Shown in pieces: positions 30,797-44,168 of a stretch of DNA of 64,000 nt (position 1 is its first letter; each line of letters begins with the position of its first letter). Below the pieces are notes generated by a model. That model was not told where the DNA came from and searched no databases. It saw nothing but the letters and a program-made list of their open reading frames with translations. Source of the DNA: Mycogone perniciosa (taxonomy: Eukaryota > Ascomycota > Sordariomycetes > Hypocreales > Hypocreaceae). The position numbers and the translations under genes are program-made. The DNA lies in contig JAOALB010000030.1 in NCBI GenBank assembly GCA_025331125.1, forward strand, positions 1-64,000. The letters run 5' to 3'.

Positions 30797-31690
30797 GGGA
30801 CTACTCCGTACATGGCTTGATTCTGAAGCTGCTTACTGCGCCACCTCTAAGTTCTAGTTCGCCACCGCTATGGCAAAATTGTATGCCTACTATGTTGCAT
30901 GGTGATTTCTTAATTAACTTGAGATCCCTAAAGGGTGAGATCATGAATGAACAACGGGATAAATAACTGGGAGACGTCTGAACAAATATAACGATGACTC
31001 GAGGGACTCGATACATAAAACTTAATATGGTCTTTAGCCATCGCGCATATAGAGCCCCCTGAAAATTTCCTAGTCCCTTAATATATGTAAGTAGCTTTAG
31101 CTGTAGAATTAAAGAAAAAAGAAAAAAAGAAAAACGGTTTTGGTTTGAACTAATAATCACCCTCCTCCTCTTGTAGTTAATATACGTTCGCTGGTGATGT
31201 ATCCCGAGCAATACACTTCTTTCATCAGTTCGGTTCAGTACCTCTGTAATCAAACTCTATATCTGGAAAGAATACTGTAGCTCTCTAGCCCTGTTATTCG
31301 TGCGCTGGGCACTATCCAAAACCACGGACTGGCTAGTAACTACCAATAGTACTATTCACCCATCTGCCTAACCTAAGCATTACAAAGTGGTCTAGGTTCT
31401 GGCGATTGGATGGCTCTGGGTGTGATATTATTGAGCTCTTTTATACTGCCGGAACCGCCATTCTCACTAAGGTTGACCCGGACGGGACACTGTCCTCCAT
31501 CTCCACAAAGTCATTAACTGCGCCGCAGCCGGTGACTCTTAGCTTCATATCTGCAAGCCCGCACGAACGCTTGGAATGCCCACAAATGAAGCTGTGGCTT
31601 TAAATTTGTATAGCACTAACTGTTAGAGACAGAAGTGGTATTAAAGCAGGATTCGTAGGTAGTGCTTTCTAAGTGGATTGGCCCCAAGGT
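30797..31690. other. No supported gene
   Basis: Open frames on both strands (about 30801-31253 minus, 31406-31603 plus) have no domain and no family I recognise. A tactccgtac copy is at about 30803. Confidence 0.35.
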
Positions 31691-32069
31691 AAATCGGTCT
31701 ATGTATATACTATATAATATTACTTGTCTACTCTTCTTTATATTTTAATTATTCCCTCTTTTTCCCTTCTATATTATAGCTTATTTCTATTTTTACTTTC
31801 TATTAATATTCCTATTCCAGCTATATTGCAACTATTAGGCTTCCGCTATATTTATTAAGTAAAACCTTTAATATAAAATAGCTATAGATTAAAAACTAAT
31901 AGCTTAAGCATAAGCAAGTCAAATTAACTTAGGAAGCTTTACTACTTATAGTCTACTTTATTTATATTAAGCGGCCTATTATATATATAGCTTTTTAAAG
32001 TCCTTAGTAAATTAAGTGCCTTTAATTTATTTTCTTAACAGTATCTATAGTCGCGTAATATAGGCCATT
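31691..32069. other. AT-rich flank left of the nested retrotransposons
   Basis: Strongly A/T-rich, probably RIP-mutated, with no readable frame. It may be the left part of an older element into which the retrotransposon at 32070 inserted; the matching right part would begin at 44169. Confidence 0.4.
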
Positions 32070-32245
32070 TATAACAATCTAGGTTAATTCTTAACAGTTA
32101 AACCAAGGTTTATAGGTTTATATTAATAAAGAGGTTAAAGATAAATACTAAATAGGGTAATATAATTATTATTCTATAAAATAGGCAGTTCTAGTAAATG
32201 CAATTATTAATAACTATTTAAATAACTATATTAAATAAATAATAA
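32070..32245 (-). repeat. Outer-element left LTR, first part
   Basis: Starts tataacaatctagg, corresponding base for base to tgtgacgatccggg at the end of the solo LTR read in reverse complement. Interrupted at 32246 by the nested element; continues at 38128-38358. Confidence 0.8.
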
Positions 32246-32417
32246 TATTACGGTACGGGAAGGCAGGTCAGGGCAAATATTGTTGTTGTGCCGTGGAGAG
32301 CAAGGAAGCCCTGAGGCTCTACGGAAAGCTATAGCTAGGAACGCGTTAGGGCCTGGTTACGTGACTAGAGCTTACATGACAGGGCGTTAATATCGCGTCA
32401 CGGTCGGTGCTGTAATA
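32246..32417 (-). repeat. Nested-element 3' LTR
   Basis: 172 bp, direct repeat of 37951-38122. The roughly 16 differences I count are all transitions. Confidence 0.88.
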
Positions 32418-35400
32418 GTACCCCCCCTCCTATCTCGCTATTCAGCCGCGAATAGCTATATTGCTTGTATAAATCGAAATTCTAGGTAATCTATCTTAAC
32501 ACTTCTAATATAAGGGTAAATAAGGCGAATTGTATAGTTTTTGGTGTCAGTAATATATAGTTTAATTATAGGCTTTAGTGTAGTGTAGTCTTTAATTAGC
32601 GCTCTGCAGGCATTAGTTTCTTTTTAGCTATTTCCTTTTTTTCTTTTTTTATAATTCCTTTTAATGCCTATTATAGTAAGCCTAGCTTCTTTAGGTTTTT
32701 TATATAAAAGTCTTATATTACCCTCTTTTAGCCTTATAAGTCTTTAGCTAATTGCTATATAGCAGTATAGTATCTTTATTTAATAAAGTAGTGGAAACTG
32801 TTATTGTTATAATAATCCAGGAGCACTTTAAACTCCTACTTCTCTTATACCTTATCTATACTATCTTCCCTTTCTAGTACCTTGCTTTAGATATTCTTTG
32901 ACTTGGCCTTATTAATTGTCTTTTGCCTAAGGCGTAGTGGGGTAGCTGTTTTAAGTTGCAGGAGAGAGTTATATAGGACTAGGAAGATCTTTATGCTTTC
33001 CAGTAAACTGACAGCGCAGGCTTATAGGTATACCTTTATCATTATATAAAATCCCGCCTATTTATTATCTAGCTTTTTTATTGGCCAGTTAATCTTTATA
33101 TTTTATATGTTAATAAAGACTTCCTGCCTAATAGTATAGATTAATAACGCCTCCCTTTATACATTTGCGTTTTCTTTATATCTTTTTCCTAAAGCTTTAG
33201 TAAAGGCTTTTAATTGTATAATAATGCATTTAAATTAATCGGCAATAGTATTAGCGCAGAAAAACTCTCTTTTCTTTACTGCGGAAAGGTTTAGCAGGCA
33301 GGGCTATAAAGGCTTTGTCTTTAAGCGAGGGTTAAAACTATAGTTAGTGAAAAACGGCAATATACTAATAGTTTTAGATACTATATTATTTACAGCAAAT
33401 TCGGCTAATAAAAGCCAGTAAACCTAGTTATTTTAATAGAAGTTAATAAAAGCTTGCAGGTATTGTTTTATACTTGCGTTAATTCTTTTAGTTTAGCTAT
33501 TAGTTTTAGGGTAAAAAGCTAATAACCGTTTTAATATAACTTTTAATTACTTTAAAAATTATTCCTAGAATTCTAATATAAATTATATACTGCAGTCTAA
33601 TATAATATTATTAGGTATATTATAAAGGCAGTAAATCCTATTAATAAATATATTAGCTAGCTTTTTTATTAATAGTAAAGTAATAGGTATAAAGTAATAT
33701 ATTTTAATAAAGCGGTAGACTATTATTAATAAATATTTATAAGTAATATTATAGCAGTAGGATTTAGGCAGTAGTATAATATAGTTGATAGAGATATTTA
33801 ACTATATGCAGAATAGGACTGGCAGTAGTTAAAGGAAACCTTATAGTAAGGATTATAAGGCCTTTATTTTAATATACAGTTTACAGGCTTATATAAATGC
33901 TTTAATATCTTTTAAAATTTATAGCTACTAGTATATTTAGCTAATAAAGTTTAGGGTTTTAAACCTGCCTAGGTATTTGGCTAGGCCGTTAAAGTGGTTT
34001 TTAAATAGGATTTATATATAAAGCTTATTGTTAAGGGGAATAAAGAGCTGCTTTTAATAGTAGATTCTGCTATTTATTATTTGGCAGTTATTTATTGCAA
34101 TTTAGAGTTCCCTGCAGAGCTACTTTAGCTATTAGCGGATATTAAGGTTTTAAAGCGCAGTTACTATTTCTTTCGCTATAGTATTTTATTTATATACTGC
34201 TGCAATTAGGTTATTAATTAGTCTGTTTTCTGCAGGTATTATTATAGCTATAGGGGCGGCCTTTATAGATATTTCTATATCTAATAAGATTTCTTCTTAA
34301 AACATTGCTTAAACTTTAAGGCTAAAAGAACTTTACAGGAGGATAATGCATTGCCTGTTTTTAATTCAGTTATTAAAAGGATCTAATTTCGCAGGCCTAT
34401 CTTCTGCTTTTCTACTTAAAGTATTAGGCTTTATAGCCTTAAAGCCAGGTCGATAAATAATGCAGAAGTTAAAGCCAGAGAGGAATTTAGACTATTAGAC
34501 TTATTACTAATTTAAGGCTTTAATTAAGGTAAAGTATTTAAGGTTTTTATAGTCTATAATAATATTAAATTCTTATAAGCTTTATAATTTTAGGCGCTAC
34601 TCCTTTATTACTTTAATAATAGCTAGGAGTTCTTTATTATAGATTTTATAGTTATATTTTTAAGCGTTATACTTTATAGAGAAGAATATAATAGGGCATA
34701 AAATGCCTTTTTTATTATACTGTAATAGGATACCGCCTAATGTTTAATTAAAGGCGTCTATTTTAAAGACTGTTTGCTTATTATAGTTAAAGAGGGCTAG
34801 GACTAGGGCTAATTTAAAAGCGCATTTAATTAAATTAAAGGCTTCCTGCTGTTTTTCTCTTTAAATATATAGTTAGTTTTTCTTTAAAAGCTTATTTAAT
34901 AGTATAGCTATTTTAAAATATCCTTAAATAAAACAGTAATAAAAGTTTGTAAAGTTAAGGAACTTTTATAGGTTTTTTACTCCTTTAAATAGTTGCCAGT
35001 TTAGTATAGCTTTAACCTTTTTAAAATCTATCTTTAGTCTTTTTAAGGTAATAATTAGGCTAAAGTATTTTATTTTTATTGTTTTAAACTTGCATTTAAT
35101 AATATTAATTTAAAGGCTAGTATTTTAAAGGTAAGCTATTACTTTATAGATATATTTTTAATATTCTTTTCAGCTTAAAAAGTATATAAAAACATTATCG
35201 AGGTATATTATATAAGTATAGTTAAAGAGGTTATAAAGAGTATAGTTAATATAGTATTAAAATATAGTAGGCGCGTTGCAGAGGCTGAAAAGTATAACTA
35301 ATATTTTAAAAAGGCTAAAGCTTATAATAAATATTATTTTCTATATATCTCCTTTAGCGATATAGAAGTTATTAAACGCAGCAATAATATTAAGTTTTAT

Positions 35401-37950
35401 ATATACCTTTATACGGTTTAAGGTATTAAGGGTTTCCTGGATTAATAGTAATAGGTATTAATTTTTAAGAGTAATATTGTTTAACCCTCGGTAGTTTTAA
35501 TAGATGCAGACGCTGCCTTTTAGTTTTGCGGCTAAAAGGAGGGGAGTAGTGTATTATACTCGCGATTCGCGGATAAATCCTTTTATTAAGTTATTATTTA
35601 ACTATTTTCTTATTACCTGCAGTTTATCGGGTAAAAATAGCCTGTTTTTTTAGTATAGAGGGTCTTTTCCTAGCAATATCTCGATTTTATAGTCCTAGGC
35701 CTATTATAGGGGAAGTTTATTTACTATCTTTAATAAAAAGGTATTATATAGGTTATATAGCTAGGATAGCAGTTTCTTTAAAATATCTAGTTTATTAAAC
35801 TTAGGTTTTCCTGCTATAAATTTCTTTATATTAGCAGCTGTAATCTTTTTTAGTTATATTAAAGAGTAGTATTTATTAATAAAGTTATATATTTCTTTTA
35901 GTAATACTATTTTTACTTTAATACAGTCTCCCTATCCTGTAAGTATTTATTAGAAAAACTTATTTAGAAGCTTTAATAGGCTAATAGGCGCTAATTTTTT
36001 AATTTTAATAGTTTAGTTAATCTTTTTTTAAGTTACTTTTATTGCGCGGATATATAGTTAATAATAGAAGGTAATAAAGTTTATAGCTGCTATTATTTAT
36101 ATATCCGCTATATTTAAGTATGCTTTTTAATTTTAGGGTTTAGTTTAGTTTTGCGGAAGCGGTATATTAAAAGGTAATAGTAGTAGCTTTAATAGGGGTT
36201 TTCCTTTTTATCGTTAACTGCAGATTATAAAGGCGGGCAGCGGCTTTATATATACTTAGTTCGGGATTATCTATGCCTATATTTCCTTATTATTGGTTCT
36301 GCTGCACCTATAGGTTATATAGTAATCTTAGTTTAATATTAGGGTTTATAGAATATACAGTTTATAAGCTCCCTTTCCAGTTAAATTGCAGTCTTCCTTT
36401 TCTTAAATATTTTTAACTGATAGTTGCTAGTATAGTATAATTCTTTATTTAGTTAAATTAAGCTCTGCTTTATTTAAGGTGTCTTTAACTATTAGTTGCC
36501 GGTAATATATATTCCTTATATTAACTCTAGTAAAGTTATTTTTTATTTTAACTGCTATTAAGATTTATGCAGGGCTAGCTGTATTTTTTAAAAGGCAATA
36601 GTTATAACAGTAACAGGATCTAAAAGTAATAGTTAATTTTTCCTAGTTAATATTAAGGTTATATTTTTTTAGCTATAAGAGGCTAAAGATAATAGGTATA
36701 TTATTAGGGATATTTATAATAAAAAAGAGGCAAAGTTCTTTATAGGGGCTAATTATAGTTTATATAATAAAGAAGTTTAAAATTTTATCGGCTATACTTT
36801 TACTAATAAAAAAAAGGCTTTTAGTAAATAGCAGTTGTTAGGTAGTAATACTAAATTGCTTAATAAAAGCGCAGCTAGTAAAAGCTTAGGGCATATAGCC
36901 GCTATCTATTAAAGCTTTTATATTGATATAAATATTATACGCGAAAGACAGTATAGTTTATATTAAAAGGGATTTACTGTCTATTAATTTAAGTTTAAAG
37001 GGCTTTTAATTAAAAAGGCAGCAGTAGATTTATTCTAGGATAATAGTACTATTTATAGTTAACCTCTACTTATAACTTTCAGTAAAAGTTAGTCTTTTCC
37101 CTAGTTTATAAGTTGGGTCTAGGTTCTTAATAGGTATAGCTGGCTGAACTAGGGTGGGTTAAAAGTTAATAAGGCAGCGCTACTATTATTATCCTCGTTA
37201 ATGCTCGGGGAGGGTGTATCGTTTAGAGCCTGGATTTATAGGTTAACTAGGCGTTGCGGGTAGTATTAACATGCTACCGGGGTTTAGTTATTATACCTTA
37301 CCAGGCTGTTCTGCTGCTGGCCCCAGGGTGCTGCCAGGTCAGGGCGTGGCTGGTATGGCTGGACTTGGTGATATCTTTCTGCTCGCCACTGAATTGCTCA
37401 GGGTCTCTGGTCTGGCGGCGGCCAGGTGGGTTATTATTTCTAGGGTTTGGCAGTAAGGCTGCATTCAGGGCTTTGACCTAGGCTCTAATTTATGCTTTAA
37501 GGTCTTGGTTTTCGGCTGCCTATTCCGAGATTTCCTACTCAAGGGTTTACTTCTATTCTTCCCATTAAACTAGGCCTTTATCTATTACTTGACTAAAGAG
37601 ACGGAACTAGTAGTGAAGGTTGTCGTCCCTAACAATCGCGTTTATTAAACGTATATAGTCGCTATTAATACTGGATTTTTGCAGGGTTTTAAAGAGAAAA
37701 GGGAAAGGCGCCAGCTCTATAGCGAGGACCGTAGTCTATTAGGCTAAGTTAGGTTACAGGGCGAGGTTCGGGGCATCTATATTTATCTCGTTTATAATTG
37801 GTTTCCTATAGGTATAGGGTTTAAAGGGCGAGGGCTAGGCTATAGAGGCGTTATTATAGGTTCGGGATCGAAGGGGGGATTTAAGGAAGTTTGTAATTGG
37901 TTAAGTATATACCTCGCGACAGCGCAGCCGAGTTAAGGGACAGCACAAAC

Positions 37951-38122
37951 TATCACAGCACGGGAAGGCAGGTCAGGGCAAATATTGTTGTTATGCCGTA
38001 GAGAGCAAAGAAGCCCTGAGGCTCTACGGAAAGCTATAGCTAGGAACGCGTTAGGGCCTGGTCACGTGACCGGAGCTCACGTAACAGGGCGTCAACATCG
38101 CGTCACGGTCGGTGCCGTAACA
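37951..38122 (-). repeat. Nested-element 5' LTR
   Basis: 172 bp; contains the palindrome ggtcacgtgacc (about 38059-38070), degraded in the left copy. Followed on the right by the AATAA target duplication. Confidence 0.88.
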
Positions 38123-38127
38123 AATAA

Positions 38128-38358
38128 ACTACTTATATATATATAAAGGAAATCTTTATATAATTACTAGTATCCTAGTAAATATTACTATAATTATTAT
38201 AATAATACAGTAATTAAATAAATAATTATACTTTTTAATATAGTAAATATTTAAATAATTACTTTTAATATAATAATTACTTTTTAATAATTAATTAATA
38301 TAATTAATATTCTTTTATATCTTTATAATTTAATTTTTAATATAATTAAATTATAATA
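38128..38358 (-). repeat. Outer-element left LTR, second part
   Basis: Resumes after the second AATAA and ends ttataata, matching tcgtgaca of the solo LTR complement. The two pieces together are 407 bp against 409 bp for the intact solo LTR. Confidence 0.8.
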
Positions 38359-41300
38359 TAATATCCCCCTTTTATTAATTTTATTGTTAAAATTTATGTT
38401 TAATCTTTCCTTTTTTTATATATAATATCCTTTTTTTTAATTACTTATTATATTTAACAATTTATAGTTTATTTATATTAAATTAAGCTTTTATTATTAT
38501 AAACTCATAAATTTAATTAATATCAATACTTTTAATATAATACTTTATTTTTATTATTTTCTTTATAGCTTAAAGTATTATACAAGGAATTACTTGTAAA
38601 ATATAGTAAATGTATTTATATTAACTGTTTATATAATAATATATAGGCTATATTAAATTTTTATATATTTTCTTAAAGTTCTTCCTTTAATATATAATTA
38701 AAATTACTTTTTAATATTAAATATTATTTTTAAATTATAATATTTTAATTTTTTTAAGAAGTTTATAAAAAAACTTTTATTACTTTATTATAAAGGTTTT
38801 TATAAAGTTTAAATAAAAATAAATAAAGTGTTAAATTATCTGAAATATTTTTATTATTAAAAATAATAATGATAAATTAAAAATAATAAAATAATTATAT
38901 ATAAATTAAGAATAACAAAATAATTAAATATAAATTAAAAATAACAAAATAATTAAATATAAATTAAAGTTTTTAAATAAATTAAAAGATTTAAAGCAGT
39001 AAAAATTAAAAACTCTTTTAAAAGCTTAAAACTTTTAAAATATTAATTTTTATACTTTTAATATTTTATTAAGGTTTTTATTAAAAGGCTTAAATTTTAA
39101 TAAAATTATTATAAAGTTGTTTAAAAGTATTTAAAATATTTTTAAATTTTTAAAGGTTATATTCTTTTTATAAACTTTTTATTTCATTAAATATTAATAT
39201 TTATTATTTATTATTTTTATAATTTTAATTTCTTTAATTTTATACTTTTCTTTAATTAATAAAACTTTAATTAAATTTATAATTAATTTATTTTTTAATT
39301 TATTTTATTATATTTATTTAAATCATAAAATATAAAATATTAAATAAATTTAAATGTTATTTAACAATATAAATTTATAAATAACTTTTAAAATAACTTT
39401 TAAAATAACCTTTTTAATTTTTTAACATTTAAATTATTATTTAATTATATTATTTTAATATTTATAGTTTTTCTTTTTAATCAATATTAATAGAAATAAA
39501 CTATATTTCCCTTTTGAAAAATTAATCCTTTTAATTTATATTTATTAAAAAACCTTTTTTTTATATAAAGTAAAAGTATATTCATATTTTCTTATATAAC
39601 GATTTTATATTTTTAACTTTAATTTATATTTTATAAATTTATAATCCTCTTTTTAGCGCTTGATATATATTTAAAATAACATTATAATTAATATATATAA
39701 AATTAAAATTAATTGAATTTCAAATATTATTATTATAAAATATTTATATAATTAATAACTTTTTTATTTAATTATTTTAATTAAAATTAATATAACTATT
39801 TAAATAAACTTTAATAATTTAATTAAGATATTTTATTTATTTAATTATTTATTTATAAATAATAAATAATATTAAATTTATAATTTATATTTGATTAAGT
39901 TATAAACATTTATTAAAATTTAAATATAAAGGTTAATTCTTCATTAAAAATAATGTTAATTAATATTATATAATTAACCATAATAAATTATAAATATATA
40001 TAAGTTAATATTTTTATATTTATTACTTTTTTATATAAAAGGAAATAAAAGTATTTAATAAATTAATTTACAATTATTACAATATTATTATATTTAATTT
40101 TTATTTTTAATTTAATACATAATAATAGTTTAATTATAAAATCTAATAAAATTAACTTTTATAATTGTTTTAATATTAATAAAAAATAAAGTTTATTATA
40201 TAGTTTATATTTTAAAGTTTTAATTATTCTATAAAGTATATAGTAAAGAATAATATTTTATATTATTTCTTTAAGCTTTTAAAACTTAAAATAGCTTTGA
40301 ATTTATTTATATATTTTATAAATACCTTTATATTTATAAATTAAATATGAATAAACTCTTATAATTATATCTGTTTTAAGTTTATTTAAAATGTAAATCT
40401 TTTTATTTTATTTTTAAATTTTAAATTTTTTAAAAGTTTATGATTATTTTAAGTAATACAATATTTTTTAATATATTCAAATATAATATTATTACTAAAT
40501 ACTTTATTTATAGCCTAAAATACTATTTATTAATAATATCCTTTAAACGTTTATTTTAAAGTTTATTTAATATATTTAATTTTTCTTTAATTATCAGTAA
40601 TTCATTTATTAAATATATATATTTATTTACTTTTTAATTCTTTTTAATGAATTAATATATAATTAAATTTTAAAAGGTATTTTATATAATATATTTATTT
40701 TTTAAAAAGTTATTAAATTATTATAAAGTATATAATACTTTTATAATTAATATATACTTTAATTTTATATATTCCTTTTAATAGGTAACATTATTAGTTT
40801 TTAAATATAAAAATAATAATAAAGAACTTTTATTATATATTAAATAATTTGATTTTATATTATATAATATGAAAATATAAAAGATCATAAAATATAATTT
40901 ATTTTTTTATTTTTTTAATTAAATTAAACTTTTATATTAAAATTAAAAGTATTTATTTTAAACTTTTTTTAAATAACTTAAATATAATTAATATAAATTT
41001 TTTTAAAATAAATTATTCAAATTTATTAAAGGCTTTTTATATATATAATATTTATAAAAACTTTATATTATATTTTTATACTTCTTAATAAATTATTAAT
41101 AATAATTAATAAATTTGAAAAACTTTCAACTTTTTTAACTATTATAAATATAAATTAATCTTTTATTATTTATACTTTTAATAAATTTATATAAATTTCT
41201 TTAAAAGTAATAGTATACTTTAAAAAAGTAATTTTTGATATATAACATTTATATTTCTTTAATATAAACAAAGTTATAAATACTTTTAAAATTTAATATT

Positions 41301-43791
41301 ATAAACTATTTTTTTTATATAGTTTATTTTATAATTTCATAATTAATAATAATAAAGTTTTATTTTTAATAATAGCTTTATTAAACTATTAATAATTTAT
41401 AATTAATTATAATTTGTTTTAATATAAATATAATAAAATAACTTTTTTTTAATAAAAAAGATTAAATATACTTTTTAATTAATATATTATTTAAATAATG
41501 ATATAAACTTTTCAGCTTTTTTTTATTTAAATTATAAATTTTATAAAAATTAATATTTATATTATTTTTAAATTTAATTATATAGTTTTATTAATTCTAT
41601 ATTTATAACTTTATATTAAATATTTCTTTATCTAGTTTATTATATTTTTAATATTGCTTACAGCTATTTTACAGTTACTTTAATAATATTATTATTTTAA
41701 AGCTTTTTATTTTAAATGTTTTATTAATATTGTTAAATCCTTTTTATAAAAAAAATAATTATTTTTTAAATTTATTTATTTAATTTTCCTTGTTTAAAAT
41801 TCTTTTTTAAATAAATTATTTTTATAATTAATTTAAAAATAACTTCTTTAATTCTTTTTATTAATTTATTTAAAGGTTTTATATTTTAAAAACCTTTCTT
41901 TATAATTAAATCTTTTCAGTAATTTTAATTATTATAAGATTTTTATTATTATATGAATAAAGCTAATCTTTTTTTAATTAATATCAAACTTCTTATATTT
42001 TAATTAAAAATTATTCAACATAATATTATATTTATTCATATTCATTATATTATAAAAAACCATTTTTTTATATTTAATACTTTTAAATTTAAAATAATTA
42101 ATCTTTTATTTAATTTATTTATTATTATATATAAAAACCGTTTTTTTATTTAATAAAGTGAATTTAATTTAATTTTCCTTTTTTAAAATAATTATAAGTA
42201 ATTAATCATTATAAATATAATAAAATTATTTATTACTTTATTATTTATTAATATATATAGTTAATATCCTTTAATTGTTATTTTTAATTTAAAATATAAT
42301 AAGTTTTTATTCTTATTTTTATTATTTAATCTTTTACAAAATATAATTTATTAATTCTTATTTTATAGCCTTTTTAAAATAATATTAATTATTTTTTAAT
42401 CTTTTTTTATTTTATATAAATTTTATAATTGTTAAAGGTTTTTTAAAGTAAATATTATTTCGTTTTATTATAAATAATTCTTTTATAAATAATAAAATTA
42501 AATTGATTTTAATATAACCTTTTTTTAATTTAATTGATTTTTTTATCTTTTATACTAAATTTATATTTAATATATTTTTATATTTATTATTTTTAAAGTT
42601 TTTTTTATAAATAAATAATATACTTAATTTAATAATAAATATAAAGTATTATTAATTTATTATATATATTAATCTTTCAATTTATGTTATTTTATTATAT
42701 ATTTATAATAACTCTTTTTAATTAAATTTAAATAATATTTATTTAATTTACTTTTAAAATTATTATTTATAAATAATATCTTTTTTAATTTTAAAAATAT
42801 AATATTATATAATAATACTTTATATTATAACAAGTTATTTTTATTTTTATTACTAAAATTATTATTCTCCATTTATTTTTTATTATTTATAGTAATTTAA
42901 TTAAAATATTTATAATAAATTATAATAATTATTTATTTATTTAAAATATTATTATTTTTATTTAACTTTATATAATTAAAATTAAAACTTTCTTTTATTA
43001 AATTATTGAAATATAGTAAATATTTATTTACTTTATTTTTTTTAAAAATATTTTTAAAAATTAAACATTTAAATTTCCATTAATATCCCTTTTAATTTAT
43101 TATAAATATCTTTTTAAATTATTTTAAATCTTATTTACTTTTATTTTTATTAAACTTATAAATCAAATAGTTATTATTATAATATATAATTTAATTAAAT
43201 AATATATAATCAATAGCTTTTAAAATAATATTAATTTTTTATTTAAATTTTAATATAAGCTTTTAAAGTTTATTAATTTTTAATTTTTACAATACTTTAT
43301 AGTCTTTTAAAATATATTTTAATTTATTATCATTATAATAAATAACGTTTACTTTTCTTTTTGAAATAATATTGAAATTCATTTAATTAAATTTATTATT
43401 ATGAAAATTAATAATATACTTTTATTATTTATTATTTTAATTTATATATTTTTAATATTTATAAATTTATTTAAATTATTATTCTTTTTTTCTATATTTA
43501 AATAAAGTTTATAAAGTAAATTACTTATATTCATATATTCTTTAATTTTTCTTTAAATTAATTATAATTAAAAATATAAATTATATTTATTGATTAACTT
43601 TACTTTTATTATTAAAGAAATCCCTTTAAATAAATTTAAATTATTTAATAATTAAAAAGACTTTATTAAGTTTTATATTAAAGTTAATTAAATAGTAAAT
43701 AAAATAATTATACAATTAAATAAAAAATAGTTATAGTATTATAATAATTTTATTAAAAGGTTTAAAAGGTTATATTTTAAATAACTCTTTT
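38359..43791. other. 5.4-kb hyper-AT internal region of the outer element
   Basis: Composition is almost exclusively A and T by inspection, with runs such as aaataatataa throughout and stop codons in every frame. Consistent with exhaustive RIP of a retrotransposon body. No RNA gene or intact frame seen. Confidence 0.7.
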
Positions 43792-44168
43792 AAATCCTTT
43801 AAAAGTTAATTTTTCATAGTTAAATTAAAGTTTATAGGTCTATATTAACAGAAAAGTTAATAATAAATATTAAATAAAGTAATATAATTATAATTTTATC
43901 AAATAAATAGTTTCAATAAATATAATTATTAATAACTATTTAAGTAACTATACTAAATACATAATAAATTAATTATATATCTATAAAGGAAATCTTTATA
44001 TAATTACTATAATAGTATAGTAATTAAGTGAATAATTATACCTTTTAATATAATAAGCATTTAAGTAATTACCTTTAATATAGTAATTACTTCCTAATAA
44101 TTAATTAATATAACCAATATTTCCCTATATCCCTATAACCTAGTTTTTAATATAGTTAGGTTATAATA
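43792..44168 (-). repeat. Outer-element right LTR (5' LTR)
   Basis: Collinear with the left LTR, including across the site where the nested element interrupts that copy (acataataaattaatta here). The right end ttataata at 44161-44168 is clear; the left end is eroded and approximate. Confidence 0.72.

Larger units (their letters stand above)
32246..38122 (-). mobile_element. Nested LTR retrotransposon (Ty3/gypsy-like), RIP-mutated
   Basis: Complete 5.9-kb element with 172-bp LTRs (32246-32417 and 37951-38122), flanked by a perfect 5-bp target duplication AATAA (32241-32245 and 38123-38127). On the - strand the LTR begins TGTTACGGCACC; a purine tract (aggaggggggg) precedes the left LTR, so the left copy is the 3' LTR. 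The reverse transcriptase core reads YLDNVFIY at about 35205-35182, matching the YLDD(V/I)LIY box of Ty3/gypsy enzymes with the second catalytic Asp changed to Asn by one G-to-A. Most of pol is riddled with stops. A G/C-rich patch at 37254-37460 near the 5' end is far less mutated. The element cannot move by itself. Confidence 0.85.
32070..44168 (-). mobile_element. Outer LTR retrotransposon, extremely RIP-mutated, interrupted by a nested element
   Basis: Bounded by LTRs of the 29.5-kb solo family in reverse orientation: left LTR 32070-32245 plus 38128-38358, right LTR about 43792-44168. The inner edge of the left LTR is preceded, on the - strand, by a purine tract (aaaaggggg at about 38362-38372), which fixes the left LTR as the 3' LTR and the element as - orientation. 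Without the nested insertion it is about 6.2 kb. The internal part (38359-43791) is almost only A and T, with no readable frame on either strand, so its class cannot be told from coding sequence. Confidence 0.78.

Noticed and set aside
38359..43791. Mitochondrial DNA insertion or centromere core as explanation for the AT-rich block
   Set aside because: No mitochondrial gene, tRNA or intron can be recognised; the paired LTRs and purine tract explain it as a RIP-mutated retrotransposon.
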